Origin: Chitinophagaceae bacterium
GTDB taxonomy: Bacteria > Bacteroidota > Bacteroidia > Chitinophagales > Chitinophagaceae
Assembly: GCA_020847395.1 (NCBI GenBank)
Contig: JADLCD010000079.1
Span: forward strand, 1-64,000
Direction of reading: 5' to 3'
DNA length: 64,000 nt
Shown: positions 55,071-63,713 of the stretch, in pieces
How positions within the stretch are numbered: position 1 is the first letter of the stretch
Layout of the letters: each line of letters begins with the position of its first letter
The notes under the pieces: generated by a model
Told to the model about the DNA's origin: nothing
The model's input: only the letters and a program-made list of their open reading frames with translations
Database searches by the model: none
Made by a program: the position numbers and the translations under genes

Positions 55071-55515
55071 ATAAATGATTTTGAGAATGATTTTATATAA
55101 GTCAACCTTTTATCTCTTCGGATAACCATAGCTGTAAGCCCAATGTATAATATGCGTGATTGTTACCCTCAACTGAGGGTTGTGGTTGTTGTGGTAATAA
55201 TGGTATCAACCGCTGCTGAGATAGCGGAAGAAGATAAATAATATCGTTTTGAGAATACCATTTTTTTATTAACGCCGCCGAAGGTAAAACAGATTTATGC
55301 AATAGCAAAAAAATTATATTCGCAGGCTGTATTGAAAATTAAAAAAAGAAAATTCATTTCTTTAAAAAAACATCAAACACTCATGCAATTACTCATTTTT
55401 TAACTAATTTCATGCGCCATTATCGTTTGCTTGTCTGGAATATTTTATGGCTGCCGCTGTAAACGCTACAGCAGGCTTATGTTTAATCAAAAATTGATAA
55501 TAATACCGATTACGC
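55071..55515. other. Divergent gap between thrA and ppc
   Basis: 445 bp. The thrA-proximal part holds a 68-codon minus-strand frame from a TTG (55102-55308), listed separately. The ppc-proximal part is AT-rich and has no clear TAnnTTTG box. A short hairpin CCCTCA-AC-TGAGGG lies near 55170. I see no threonine/isoleucine leader peptide. Confidence 0.5.
55102..55308 (-). CDS. Doubtful small ORF upstream of thrA
   Basis: A 68-codon frame with only TTG starts, ending 31 bp before thrA on the same strand. The translation (SAALIKKWYSQNDIIYLLPL, then a Pro/Gln stretch and YYTLGLQLWLSEEIKG) reads like protein rather than random sequence and has ordinary codon use. It resembles no attenuator leader: Thr and Ile are not enriched. 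It may be a remnant or a short unknown gene. Confidence 0.25.
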   Translation of the reverse strand: MLLHKSVLPSAALIKKWYSQNDIIYLLPLSQQRLIPLLPQQPQPSVEGNNHAYYTLGLQLWLSEEIKG

Positions 55516-58095
55516 ATGGCAAGCTCATCCACTGCTTCTTTAATACAATTTCAAAATCTTGTAGGACGTAAGTTTCAGTTGTATAACAGTTTGTTTACTT
55601 CTCTCCCCTTTCACCGGATAGAAAAAACAGGTATACTTTTATCGCTGCTGCTTAATTATTGTGAAGAAGGCTATACAAAAATGATGAGCCCTACACAGAT
55701 AATTGATGATTTTTTCAGCAAGCATACCGCATATACCAAAGAAGAGGAAAGGTTGGATTTATTATTCCGCTTTGTGCAATATGTAGAACGGCAGGTAGTA
55801 TTGTTTGACGCGCTGGAAGACGCGGCGTTTACAACAGTAAATGATATGAACGGCCCGGGTACGCTTAAAAATCTCCAGTCAGAAGTTGTACAGTTTAATA
55901 AAGAACAGGAGTTAAAAGATTTGTCAGATACTTTTAATGTACGCCTGGTGTTAACCGCGCATCCAACGCAGTTTTATCCGGGCGCTGTACTTGGTATTAT
56001 TTATGACCTTTCAAGAGCAATTGCAGAGAATAATATCAATAACATTAACATGTACCTGCAGCAGTTGGGCAAAACACCCTTCTTTAAGCAGCAGAAACCA
56101 ACGCCTTATGATGAAGCGGTGAGCCTGATATGGTACCTGGTAAATGTATTTTACCCCGCAGCAGGAAGAATTGTTGCTTTTATGAAATCCAATATGCCGG
56201 AAGGTATATCAGCAACTAATCCTATTTTAAGAATGGGGTTTTGGCCCGGCGGCGACAGGGATGGTAATCCTTTTGTAAAAACAGATACAACAGTAAAAGT
56301 AACCGGGGCTTTGAGAGAAAGTATTTTAAAATCTTACTACATTGATGTTAGACGTTTAAAAAGAAGATTGACTTTTAAAGGCGTTGATATTCCATTACAG
56401 GAGCTGGAGGTAAAATTGTATAACAACGTTTTTGTGCCGGGGCATAAAAGTGATCTTACCAAAGAAGAAATTTTAGAAACGCTCAATAACGTTAGGGAAA
56501 CATTAATATACCAGCATAATGGTTTATTTCTTGACCTTGTTGAAATACTTATCAATAAAGTAGAAGTGTTTGGTTTGTATTTCGCATCGCTTGATTTGCG
56601 GCAGGAAAGTACAGTGCATACAAAAATAACAGAGGAGATTGCTTCAAAAGCAGACATTCTTCCTAAAAATTATGCTGAATTAAGTGCAACTGAAAAGATT
56701 CAGGTGCTGGTGAATGTAAAAGGAATAGCAGACCCTGCTTTGCTTAGTAATGACGTATACCAGGATACACTAACGGTGATGGCTACCTTAAAACAAATAC
56801 AGGCTGCCAATGGAGAAGAAGGCTGCGACAGGTATATCATAAGCCAGTGTAACAGCGCACTTAACGCTATGGAAGTGTATGGGCTGTTTTTAATAAGCGG
56901 ATGGAAGGCTGAGGACATGAGCGTAGATATTGTGCCATTATTTGAAACAATAGATGATTTAAAAAATGCCCGCTTTATTATGGAAGAACTATATACGCTT
57001 CCGCAATACAGGGCGCATTTGCAGCGCAGAAAAAACAAGCAAACCATTATGCTTGGTTTTTCTGACGGCACAAAAGATGGCGGTTACCTGATGGCTAACT
57101 GGAGTATATACAAAGCAAAAGAAGAGCTTACCAAAATATCAAGGCAATATGGTGTAAGCGTTGTTTTTTTTGATGGTCGCGGTGGTCCTCCGGCAAGAGG
57201 TGGCGGTAAAACACATAAGTTTTATGCATCGCTCGGAAAAAATATTGCCAACGAGGAAATACAGCTCACTATACAGGGGCAAACAGTCAGTTCAAATTTC
57301 GGCACTATTGATTCTGCGCAATTCAATATTGAGCAACTGATTAATGCCGGTATTTCTAATGATCTTTTTGCCTCGCAAAAATTAGCCTTAAAAGATTCGG
57401 AAAAAGCATTAATACAAACACTTTCTGAAATAAGTCTTGATGCTTATATAGAATTGAAAAACATGCCCACATTTTTAGAATACCTGGGGCATGCAAGCCC
57501 GTTACGCTTTTATGCCGAAACAAATATTGGCAGCAGACCGGCTAAAAGAGGCGCATCGGGCAAGCTTTTATTGAAAGACTTAAGAGCTATTCCGTTTGTT
57601 GGTGCCTGGAGCCAGTTAAAACAGAATGTAACCGGTTATTATGGAGTAGGCACTGCTTTTAAACAATTAGCGGCAGAAGGCAAATGGGATGAAATAAAAC
57701 ATTTGTATGATCATTCCACCTTTTTCAAAACATTGATTGGTAACTGTGAAATGTCGATGAAGAAATGCTTTTTTCCTATGACGATGTTTTTATCGAAACA
57801 TCCGTTATACGGCGAAATATGGAATAAAATATATAACGAATACGAACTCACTAAAAGCTACATCTTTAAACTTACCGGTAAAAACGAGTTGATGGCAGAT
57901 TATCCTGTAGAACAACTATCTGTGCAGATGAGAGAGCGAATCGTATTGCCCCTGCTCACTATACAGCAATATGCTATTACCAAAGTAAGAGAACTGGAAG
58001 AAGCATTGGTTGAATCTCCTAACAAAAAAACCTATGAGAAATTAGTAATGCGTTGTTCGTTTGGTATTATTAATGCGGGAAGAAATTCTGCGTAA
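55516..58095 (+). CDS. ppc: Phosphoenolpyruvate carboxylase
   Basis: An 859-residue PEP carboxylase that makes oxaloacetate from PEP and bicarbonate. The catalytic His is in VLTAHPTQFYPG (near 150), followed by GFWPGGDRDGNPF and LDLRQES. The mobile glycine loop is F-D-G-R-G-G-P-P-A-R-G-G-G (near 556), where classical enzymes have F-H-G-R-G-G. The chain ends in a shortened R-N-S-A instead of R-N-T-G. Both changes are as expected for the Bacteroidota branch as I recall it. Functionally it feeds aspartate for thrABC, which is divergent from it. Confidence 0.93.
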   Translation: MASSSTASLIQFQNLVGRKFQLYNSLFTSLPFHRIEKTGILLSLLLNYCEEGYTKMMSPTQIIDDFFSKHTAYTKEEERLDLLFRFVQYVERQVVLFDALEDAAFTTVNDMNGPGTLKNLQSEVVQFNKEQELKDLSDTFNVRLVLTAHPTQFYPGAVLGIIYDLSRAIAENNINNINMYLQQLGKTPFFKQQKPTPYDEAVSLIWYLVNVFYPAAGRIVAFMKSNMPEGISATNPILRMGFWPGGDRDGNPFVKTDTTVKVTGALRESILKSYYIDVRRLKRRLTFKGVDIPLQELEVKLYNNVFVPGHKSDLTKEEILETLNNVRETLIYQHNGLFLDLVEILINKVEVFGLYFASLDLRQESTVHTKITEEIASKADILPKNYAELSATEKIQVLVNVKGIADPALLSNDVYQDTLTVMATLKQIQAANGEEGCDRYIISQCNSALNAMEVYGLFLISGWKAEDMSVDIVPLFETIDDLKNARFIMEELYTLPQYRAHLQRRKNKQTIMLGFSDGTKDGGYLMANWSIYKAKEELTKISRQYGVSVVFFDGRGGPPARGGGKTHKFYASLGKNIANEEIQLTIQGQTVSSNFGTIDSAQFNIEQLINAGISNDLFASQKLALKDSEKALIQTLSEISLDAYIELKNMPTFLEYLGHASPLRFYAETNIGSRPAKRGASGKLLLKDLRAIPFVGAWSQLKQNVTGYYGVGTAFKQLAAEGKWDEIKHLYDHSTFFKTLIGNCEMSMKKCFFPMTMFLSKHPLYGEIWNKIYNEYELTKSYIFKLTGKNELMADYPVEQLSVQMRERIVLPLLTIQQYAITKVRELEEALVESPNKKTYEKLVMRCSFGIINAGRNSA

Positions 58096-58164
58096 GAAAT
58101 GTAGGCCTTATGCTAAACAGCGATGAAAACGCATAAGTGATATCGCCTTCCTTAAAAAGTTGTG

Positions 58165-59196
58165 CTATTGCCTGGTCCAATAAAATGGTTCTGTATAAGA
58201 AGCGCCGTTATTGGTGATAATAAATTTTCCGTTTAACACATTATTATCTTCAGGCACTGTGGCTGAACCCGATATTACACCTACATTATAGAGCTGAACC
58301 TTAAAATTGATCTTATTTCCATCAACTGTTCCAACCCCTTCCCCGGTAGTAATACCAGCCACAGTTACACTTTTTAGTTCAAGTGTGTTACCTGACTGAG
58401 TAATATACATGGTGTATTGGTTAGCGGCATCATACCATGCACCACCAACATTTGCAGGAAGAGCAGGGAGATTTTCTTCCTTCACCGTTTCCGGATCTTT
58501 ATCCATTATATTTGAATTGGGCTTATCATTGTTGACTGGCTTAATCGAATCGCGGGTAACAGGATGATCGGTGATGTTTTTTTCCTGTGCTTTGGTACTG
58601 CGCGTCGCTTCAAACATTAATGCAGCTATTACCACTAAGGCTAAGCCAATTAATCCGTAAATAAGCCATTTACCAATACCACCGCTCTGTTCGGGCAGCG
58701 GTATGTCCTGCTTTTTAGGCTTAAATCCTATTTGTTTTAAGAAATTAATTAACTGGTCTGTGTCATATTTCCATCGTTTATTACTGATCTCATACGTTTG
58801 CCTGTTAAGCAAAGGATATAATGATTCCGGCAATTCTTCAGGTTGAGGAAGAGATGCATCCCGCACCAAAACAGGGATTACACGAATATCTCTTTTAAGT
58901 GCAGTTTCCAATTCAATCCTCACCCAGTCTTCAGGATGTTTGATACGGGGATTACCATTTTTATCAACGCCAACCCATTCAGGCCCTATAACTGCAAAAA
59001 GCACATCGCAGGTTTCGAGAGACTTAGCGAGCGCTACCCTAAAATCAACGCCCGGCTCAAGCTTTTCAATATCCATAAATATCTGGTCTTCATAAAAAAC
59101 CTGCTTCAGTGAGTCTACTAACCTGCCTGTATCTGCCGCAGTATCGTTTACGCGGTAACTGATAAATATTTTTTTCCGTTGAGGGTTATTTAACAA
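58165..59196 (-). CDS. Membrane-anchored TIR domain protein with exported beta domain
   Basis: A 343-residue protein starting at TTG (59196; an in-frame TAA lies seven codons upstream). The TIR domain (about 8-155) has KIFISYRVND, FMDIEKLEPGVDF, CDVLFAVIGPEW and WVRIELETAL, where Glu95 is at the position of the NADase catalytic Glu. One TM helix (about 176-195) follows, then a linker and a C-terminal strand-rich domain (about 245-343) beginning N-V-G-G-A-W-Y and ending W-T-R-Q, lipocalin-like in feel. Predicted topology: TIR inside, sensor outside. Solo gene with no obvious partner. Could be defence or signalling. Confidence 0.75.
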   Translation of the reverse strand: MLNNPQRKKIFISYRVNDTAADTGRLVDSLKQVFYEDQIFMDIEKLEPGVDFRVALAKSLETCDVLFAVIGPEWVGVDKNGNPRIKHPEDWVRIELETALKRDIRVIPVLVRDASLPQPEELPESLYPLLNRQTYEISNKRWKYDTDQLINFLKQIGFKPKKQDIPLPEQSGGIGKWLIYGLIGLALVVIAALMFEATRSTKAQEKNITDHPVTRDSIKPVNNDKPNSNIMDKDPETVKEENLPALPANVGGAWYDAANQYTMYITQSGNTLELKSVTVAGITTGEGVGTVDGNKINFKVQLYNVGVISGSATVPEDNNVLNGKFIITNNGASYTEPFYWTRQ

Positions 59197-59360
59197 GGGT
59201 ATTACTTTTAATTGTTAGTAATAAAGGAGCTTTTGCAGACAGGTGGGCATGTTTATATCAGGGAGACGAAATATAAATCAGTAGCTAATTTACATAGTAG
59301 CGCTGAAAAATTTTAAAATTTTGTTTATAATGAAATTTGCAGGAAGATATTTGCGAAAGA

Positions 59361-59585
59361 TTATATAAAAGAAAAAGCATCAAGTTTTGTACTGCTTCCG
59401 GCTTTCACCTTCATTATACTTAACCCGATGCTTTCGTGAGAGGCTTCCATCTTCTGACGGATTTCCGCTTCTCTATGCTACTGTTTCTGTTTCCAGATTT
59501 TGTAGCGTTTGTTCATTAAAGATACTATTCTGAATATACTTTTTCCAAATTTTTGCCCTTCTTTATATGCACCCTGTACGCACAT
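59361..59585 (-). pseudogene. Small frame with one internal amber stop
   Basis: From ATG 59585 a single frame runs 75 codons to TAA (59361-59363), broken only by TAG at 59478-59480. The 35 codons before it contain G-Q-K-F-G-K-S-I-F-R-I-V-S and end K-Q-K-Q; the 38 after it contain E-I-R-Q-K-M-E-A-S-H-E-S-I-G-L and end A-F-S-F-I. Not recognised. It is most simply a decayed small gene; two short peptides are the alternative. Confidence 0.25.
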
Positions 59586-59642
59586 AGTTATGCACCGGAA
59601 ATGCAGTAAAATAAAGGGTTAAGAACAGGTTGGGCACATTTT

Positions 59643-59677
59643 AGCTGTCAGGTATCAGCTTTCAGGTGTCAGCATAG
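59643..59677. repeat. 7-nt-register AGCnnnC/AGGnnnC array
   Basis: AGCTGTC, AGGTATC, AGCTTTC, AGGTGTC, AGCATAG: alternating AGC and AGG heptads with perfect spacing. Confidence 0.8.
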
Positions 59678-59683
59678 CAAGGG

Positions 59684-59738
59684 AAAACCTATAAGGTTTG
59701 CAGCGCTGCTATTCAGCCTGGCAAACCTTATAGGTTTT
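59684..59738. repeat. Perfect 17-bp hairpin (AAAACCTATAAGGTTTG)
   Basis: AAAACCTATAAGGTTTG (59684-59700) and its exact complement (59722-59738) around a 21-nt loop, with A and T runs at the ends, so it could act as a terminator for either strand. A degenerate relative lies at 41081-41129. Confidence 0.8.
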
Positions 59739-59769
59739 TGTCATGTTCTGAAAAAAATATGAGACGTGA

Positions 59770-59811
59770 GAATCTGAAACCAGAAACCTGCAACCTGTAA
59801 CCAGTAACCGA
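59770..59811. repeat. 7-nt-register AACCTG array, right after yajQ
   Basis: GAATCTG, AAACCAG, AAACCTG, CAACCTG, TAACCAG, TAACCGA in unbroken register, ending 1 bp before the yajQ stop codon. The same word family as the array at 63714-63839. Confidence 0.8.
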
Positions 59812-59812
59812 G

Positions 59813-60304
59813 TTAGGAGCGCATATTCTCATATTGCAATGGAATTTCCAATCCCCAGGCTTTTGAAGCCTGTATTACTGATTGCAGGTCATCAATTTTT
59901 TTACCGGTTACTCTTATTAAATCATCATTAATGGAAGCCTGTACTTTAAGCCCGGAATCTTTGATATGCTTCACTATTTTTTTTGCATCTTCCTGTTTTA
60001 AGCCATTCCTAACCAACACTTCTTTCTTCCATACTTTACCACTTTGAGCGCCTTCTTTAGAAAGGTCGAATGCCTCAGGCGCTATGCCCTGTTTGTGCGC
60101 CCTGCTTATTAATACATCTATTAACTGCCGCATCTGCATATCACCATCCGTTTCAAGATTGAGTTTGTATTCTTTTTTGTTGAGATCAATCACAACATGC
60201 GAATCTTTAAAATCAAAGCGGTTGGTTATTTCTTTTTTAGTCACGTTCACCGCATTGTCCAATGCTTGCGCGTCTACTTTACTTACAATATCAAATGATG
60301 GCAT
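59813..60304 (-). CDS. yajQ: YajQ family nucleotide-binding protein
   Basis: A 163-residue YajQ protein: MPSFDIVSKVDAQALDNAVNVTKKEI at the start, NRFDFKDS, the middle SKEGAQSGKVWKKEVLVRNGL, KKIVKHIKDSGLKVQASINDDLIRVTGKKIDDLQ, and the C-terminal LQYEN. The fold is two ferredoxin-like domains. Homologues bind nucleotides including cyclic di-GMP in some bacteria; whether that holds here is unknown. ATG at 60304 matches the family start; a longer frame to 60409 has no support. Confidence 0.93.
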   Translation of the reverse strand: MPSFDIVSKVDAQALDNAVNVTKKEITNRFDFKDSHVVIDLNKKEYKLNLETDGDMQMRQLIDVLISRAHKQGIAPEAFDLSKEGAQSGKVWKKEVLVRNGLKQEDAKKIVKHIKDSGLKVQASINDDLIRVTGKKIDDLQSVIQASKAWGLEIPLQYENMRS

Positions 60305-60321
60305 AACAAAAAGTTGAATGG

Positions 60322-60329
60322 CAAAAGTA
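60322..60329 (-). promoter_or_regulatory. Candidate -7 box of yajQ
   Basis: On the minus strand TACTTTTG fits TAnnTTTG, 17 bp before the yajQ ATG. Confidence 0.35.
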
Positions 60330-60593
60330 GGAAAATAGGGGCTAATTAATAATTTGAAGTGCTGATGAAATAAAACAACAAATGTAAAACCGGTTTGGCT
60401 GCATAACAAGTGGTTATATTAAACCACTTATTCATAAATAGATTTTGGAAACTCCCTGCGGCAGCCTGCTATATTTTTATACCAGTATTCACGTTAGGCG
60501 CCTGTTTTTACGCGGGATATGTACTATGGCTGAGTAAAGGAAATGCTCAGGTAGCGATATACAGCTCACAAGTCTCCTCAAAGTAAAAGTCAG

Positions 60594-60780
60594 CGCTCCC
60601 GCCTGGGCGGGAGATACGATGCCACACCAGCATGAGGTGAAAAGCCATGAACTAAAGGCAGTTGATCATTTAAATGAAATATTTTGAGCCAGTGAGAGAT
60701 TGCTTCTCCCGCCGTAATATTCATCCAATTCAAATCTTGATGCTGGCGGGATCGCAATGACGGCGGAAGTGTGTTGGTTT
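60594..60780. repeat. CGTCATTGCGA-type dispersed repeat
   Basis: On the minus strand it reads CCGTCATTGCGATCCCGCC, then GGGAGAAGCAATCTCTCACT, then a hairpin CTCCCGCC-TG-GGCGGGAG at 60596-60613. The CGTCATTGCGA and AAGCAATCTC words are known from dispersed intergenic repeats in many bacteria. Confidence 0.55.
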
Positions 60781-60905
60781 TAATGTCAGCAAAAAAGAAA
60801 TCCCTCAAAGGATATCCGCCATGTACTTCAAGTTATTAATCAGCCGAAATAGGTTTATTGTTTTATAAAATATGATAACATAATAAGAGAAACGTGAAAA
60901 GAAAA

Positions 60906-60933
60906 ATCCCGCTGAGAACAGCGGGATCAAAAA
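60906..60933 (-). terminator. Terminator of the TonB-type receptor gene
   Basis: ATCCCGCTG (60906-60914), loop AGAA, CAGCGGGAT (60919-60927), with a TTTTTC run on the minus-strand exit side. It is separated from the receptor stop codon by the 7-nt array, giving a 3' UTR of about 200 nt. Confidence 0.75.
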
Positions 60934-61030
60934 ACCAAAACATGAGAAACTAAACTATTTTTGGGAAGCTGTAGGCGTAAGGTATAAGGTGTAGGGAACA
61001 CCGTTGCAGGTTATGCCTCACGTCTATCCG

Positions 61031-61128
61031 CTCACATTTCACCTAATACTCTATTGCCCATTGCCTATTCACTTCTACTCACTATTCACCATTGCTTATT
61101 CACTTCTCACTATTCACCATTCACTAAT
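61031..61128. repeat. Long 7-nt-register array (CACTATT/CACCATT type)
   Basis: Fourteen successive heptads in unbroken register, including TATTCAC, TTCTACT, CACTATT, CACCATT, GCTTATT, CACTTCT, CACTATT, CACCATT, CACTAAT. The word pair CACTATT-CACCATT occurs twice, 28 bp apart. The array ends inside the last two codons of the receptor gene. Confidence 0.85.
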
Positions 61129-63589
61129 TCGTCTGCCCGGCACGGTTTATTTCGTCTGATACACCTGTTGATCTTTTACGGGATGGCGCAATTGTATTTT
61201 TGCCAAAACGATAAGTAAGACTTGCAGAAACCTGCCTCGTATCCCAACGGTTACGAATAGTAACATCTACATCTCCGTAACGACTTACACCAGCAAACTT
61301 TTGCCATCCAAAAGGATCACGGAAATTAAGCCTTAGGGTTGCTTTATCTTTAAGCAAAGACTTTTGAAGCCCGATACTCATTTGATACATCGGGTCTATC
61401 ACTAAAAGCTGGTCAACAGATTTTGACCTGTAAAAACCACTAAGCTCTGCAGAAAAACCTTTTGCTATGGTAAAGCTGTTGGTAATATTTACCATATATG
61501 CGGTGTAGGCGAGATCAATAGGATCCGCATTATACATTCCCTTATAATGATTGTTATAAAAATTGGCAAATACATTGGTATTGAACCAAGCTGACCATTT
61601 AAAAGGAGCTGTGACCGACAAGCCCATATTACGGAAGGTGGATATATTTTCAGTTGTGGCAAATATTGTTTTTTCATCAGGGTTCTGCCGGATGATCTCG
61701 GAAATCACATCGGTTGTTCTGCTATAGTTCACAGTGAATATATACTTCCCTTTCAGATTATGGCTTAGCTCAACATTGTGAGTGAACTGCGGCAGCAGGT
61801 AAGGGTTCCCTTTTTTGTAGGTAAGTGAATCAAGAAAAAAGGTAAAGGGATTTAAATTTTCATAATTCGGACGGTTAACCCTGCGACTATACGACAGCGT
61901 TAGCTGATTGTTTTTATCAACGGCATAGCTTACAAATGCAGTGGGGAAAAGATTGGTATAATGCCTGGTAAAAGAGGAGTCATTGATAACCTGTCTTCCT
62001 TTAGTATTGGTATTTTCCGCTCTTAGGCCAACCTGTCCGCTCCATTTTTCATTGAACTTTTTACCGAGGTTTACATACGCTGCATTGATGTTTTCTTCAT
62101 ACAAAAAGTGATTTGACCGTGCATCAGGCATCCAGCCACCTCCCGTCTCTCTCGAATAATCTACCATATTATCATTCTTAACCAAAGTGCTTTTTATACC
62201 TGCTTCAATTTTTGCATCTCCTTTCAGCGGATGCGTATAATCCGCCTTGGCAGAATAGATATTTATGTTGGAAGGAAGATGTCCTTTTAACAATACAGGA
62301 TCACCCAGTTTATCATTATAATCACGCGGATAAGTAGTAAGCAGCATATCAGATACATTATCGTACTTCACATAATCAAGATCTACAGAAAGCTCTTTAC
62401 CAGTACTATCAAAGCTATGCTTGTAATTTACATTAGCTGTATAGTTGCGGAATTTCATATTGTTTGCTGCTGTAGAATATAACCCGGATTGCAAGCTGCC
62501 ATCAGGGTTGTATATATTGGTTATGGTTGAAGGATCAGGACGCCCGAAAAATCCGAAACCTGTAAATACCATACCTACTACATTCTTCTTATCAATAAAA
62601 TAATCCGCACCAAGCTTTACACTGTGATTATTATTACGCCCCCTAAAAGAGGTAGTCAGGTCGGCGCCTGAGTTTAAAGAACCATCAGTATTGTAAAAAT
62701 TTCTTTTGATGTTAAGCTCATTTCTGCCCTTATTAAAATTCGGATTATAGTTACCGAAAATGTTTATTTTGTTTTTACGGTAATTAAAATTCAAACTATT
62801 TTGAGAGCGGGGATTCACATATACTGCATCTCCCTTGGAAAAAAAGCCAAGACTTCCCCCAACGGTAATGCTACCATTCAAGCCACTTTTTAAACTCTTT
62901 TTGGTTTTTATGTTGATGATGCCCGCATTACCTGCTGCATCATATTTGGATGAGGGTTGCGTCATTATTTCTATCTGGTCGATAGATGAAGCAGCCGTAT
63001 TTTTTAAAAGGTTGGCAAGGTCTGCTGCGGAAAGATAAGTTGGCTTGCCATCCATCATCACAATAACGCCTCCTTTTCCTTTTAAACTGATATTACCATC
63101 ATTATCAACCGATATGCCGGGAGATTTTTCCAACACCTCCATAGCGGTGGCACCGGCATTGGTTGGCGCTGCATCCACATTTACTACCAGCTTATCAATT
63201 TTCTGCTCTATCAACGGTTTTTTGGCGGTTACTACAACCGCTTTTAAATCCTTTGGGGCAGCCTGAAGTGTTATAGTTCCTGCGTCTATATCCGTTTTGG
63301 TGTTACCCAACTGAAATGGGCCTTTATATTGTTTTTCAAATCCTACGGCACTAACCAGCAGTAAAAAAACACCTTGCTTTGCTGAAGCAATTTCAAACCG
63401 GCCATTTTTATCGGTAACCTCTACCTTTACTACGGCAGAATCTTTTGTAGCTATCAGCGAAACTGTAGCCGCTTCAACCGGCTTTACTCCTACATTTACT
63501 CCTCCCTTTATTGTATTATTTTGTGCTTGTGCATTTAGTGAAAATGCTCCGGTCAAAAGCATCAGTATCGCTCCATATATTTTTTTCAT
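61124..63589 (-). CDS. TonB-dependent receptor / outer membrane beta-barrel family protein
   Basis: An 821-residue outer-membrane protein with a signal peptide (ends NAQAQ, residue 23), a carboxypeptidase-regulatory-like domain (about 28-112), a plug (about 115-225, LEKSPGISVDNDGNISLKGKGGVIVMMDGKP, IEIMTQPSSKYDAAGNAGIINIKTKK) and a barrel with YSRRVNRPNYENLNPFTFFLD. It belongs to the SusC-unrelated barrel family common in Bacteroidota, with no SusD partner, and its ligand is unknown. The C-terminus is extended past the usual F by a basic tail. Transcribed alone; terminator at 60906. Confidence 0.88.
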   Translation of the reverse strand: MKKIYGAILMLLTGAFSLNAQAQNNTIKGGVNVGVKPVEAATVSLIATKDSAVVKVEVTDKNGRFEIASAKQGVFLLLVSAVGFEKQYKGPFQLGNTKTDIDAGTITLQAAPKDLKAVVVTAKKPLIEQKIDKLVVNVDAAPTNAGATAMEVLEKSPGISVDNDGNISLKGKGGVIVMMDGKPTYLSAADLANLLKNTAASSIDQIEIMTQPSSKYDAAGNAGIINIKTKKSLKSGLNGSITVGGSLGFFSKGDAVYVNPRSQNSLNFNYRKNKINIFGNYNPNFNKGRNELNIKRNFYNTDGSLNSGADLTTSFRGRNNNHSVKLGADYFIDKKNVVGMVFTGFGFFGRPDPSTITNIYNPDGSLQSGLYSTAANNMKFRNYTANVNYKHSFDSTGKELSVDLDYVKYDNVSDMLLTTYPRDYNDKLGDPVLLKGHLPSNINIYSAKADYTHPLKGDAKIEAGIKSTLVKNDNMVDYSRETGGGWMPDARSNHFLYEENINAAYVNLGKKFNEKWSGQVGLRAENTNTKGRQVINDSSFTRHYTNLFPTAFVSYAVDKNNQLTLSYSRRVNRPNYENLNPFTFFLDSLTYKKGNPYLLPQFTHNVELSHNLKGKYIFTVNYSRTTDVISEIIRQNPDEKTIFATTENISTFRNMGLSVTAPFKWSAWFNTNVFANFYNNHYKGMYNADPIDLAYTAYMVNITNSFTIAKGFSAELSGFYRSKSVDQLLVIDPMYQMSIGLQKSLLKDKATLRLNFRDPFGWQKFAGVSRYGDVDVTIRNRWDTRQVSASLTYRFGKNTIAPSRKRSTGVSDEINRAGQTN

Positions 63590-63713
63590 TGTAGTATGTT
63601 GTATGGTTGCTAATTATTACCTGATAAAGATAAGTACTTTGCAATGCATAGAACATAGTTTTACAATGAACGGCAAAATAGAGGGATAGTTGGTATTACA
63701 TAGTACTGAAAGT

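Larger units (their letters stand above)
59197..59812. other. Repeat-rich gap between the TIR gene and yajQ
   Basis: 616 bp. From left to right it holds an amber-interrupted minus-strand frame (59361-59585), a CAGC/CAGG heptad array (59643-59677), a 17-bp hairpin (59684-59738) and an AACCTG heptad array (59770-59811). No supportable intact gene. Confidence 0.6.
60305..61123. other. Long gap between the outer-membrane receptor and yajQ, without genes
   Basis: 819 bp. It holds a CGTCATTGCGA-type repeat (60594-60780), the terminator of the downstream-facing receptor gene (60906-60927) and a long 7-nt array (61031-61128). The 72-codon frame at 60590-60808 is the repeat read in one frame and is not a gene. 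Confidence 0.65.

Noticed and set aside
55071-55515. Threonine-type attenuator leader upstream of thrA
   Set aside because: No Thr/Ile-rich peptide and no alternative terminator-antiterminator pair seen; this mechanism is not expected in Bacteroidota.
60590-60808. 72-codon minus-strand frame in the gap before the outer-membrane receptor
   Set aside because: It is the CGTCATTGCGA-type repeat read in one frame; low-complexity and palindromic content explains it.
61031-61128. Possible CRISPR array
   Set aside because: The repeated unit is 7 nt with no conserved longer repeat or unique spacers, and no cas genes are present.
61124-63589. SusC-like gene marking a second polysaccharide locus
   Set aside because: It belongs to a different barrel family, has no SusD partner and no glycosidases nearby.
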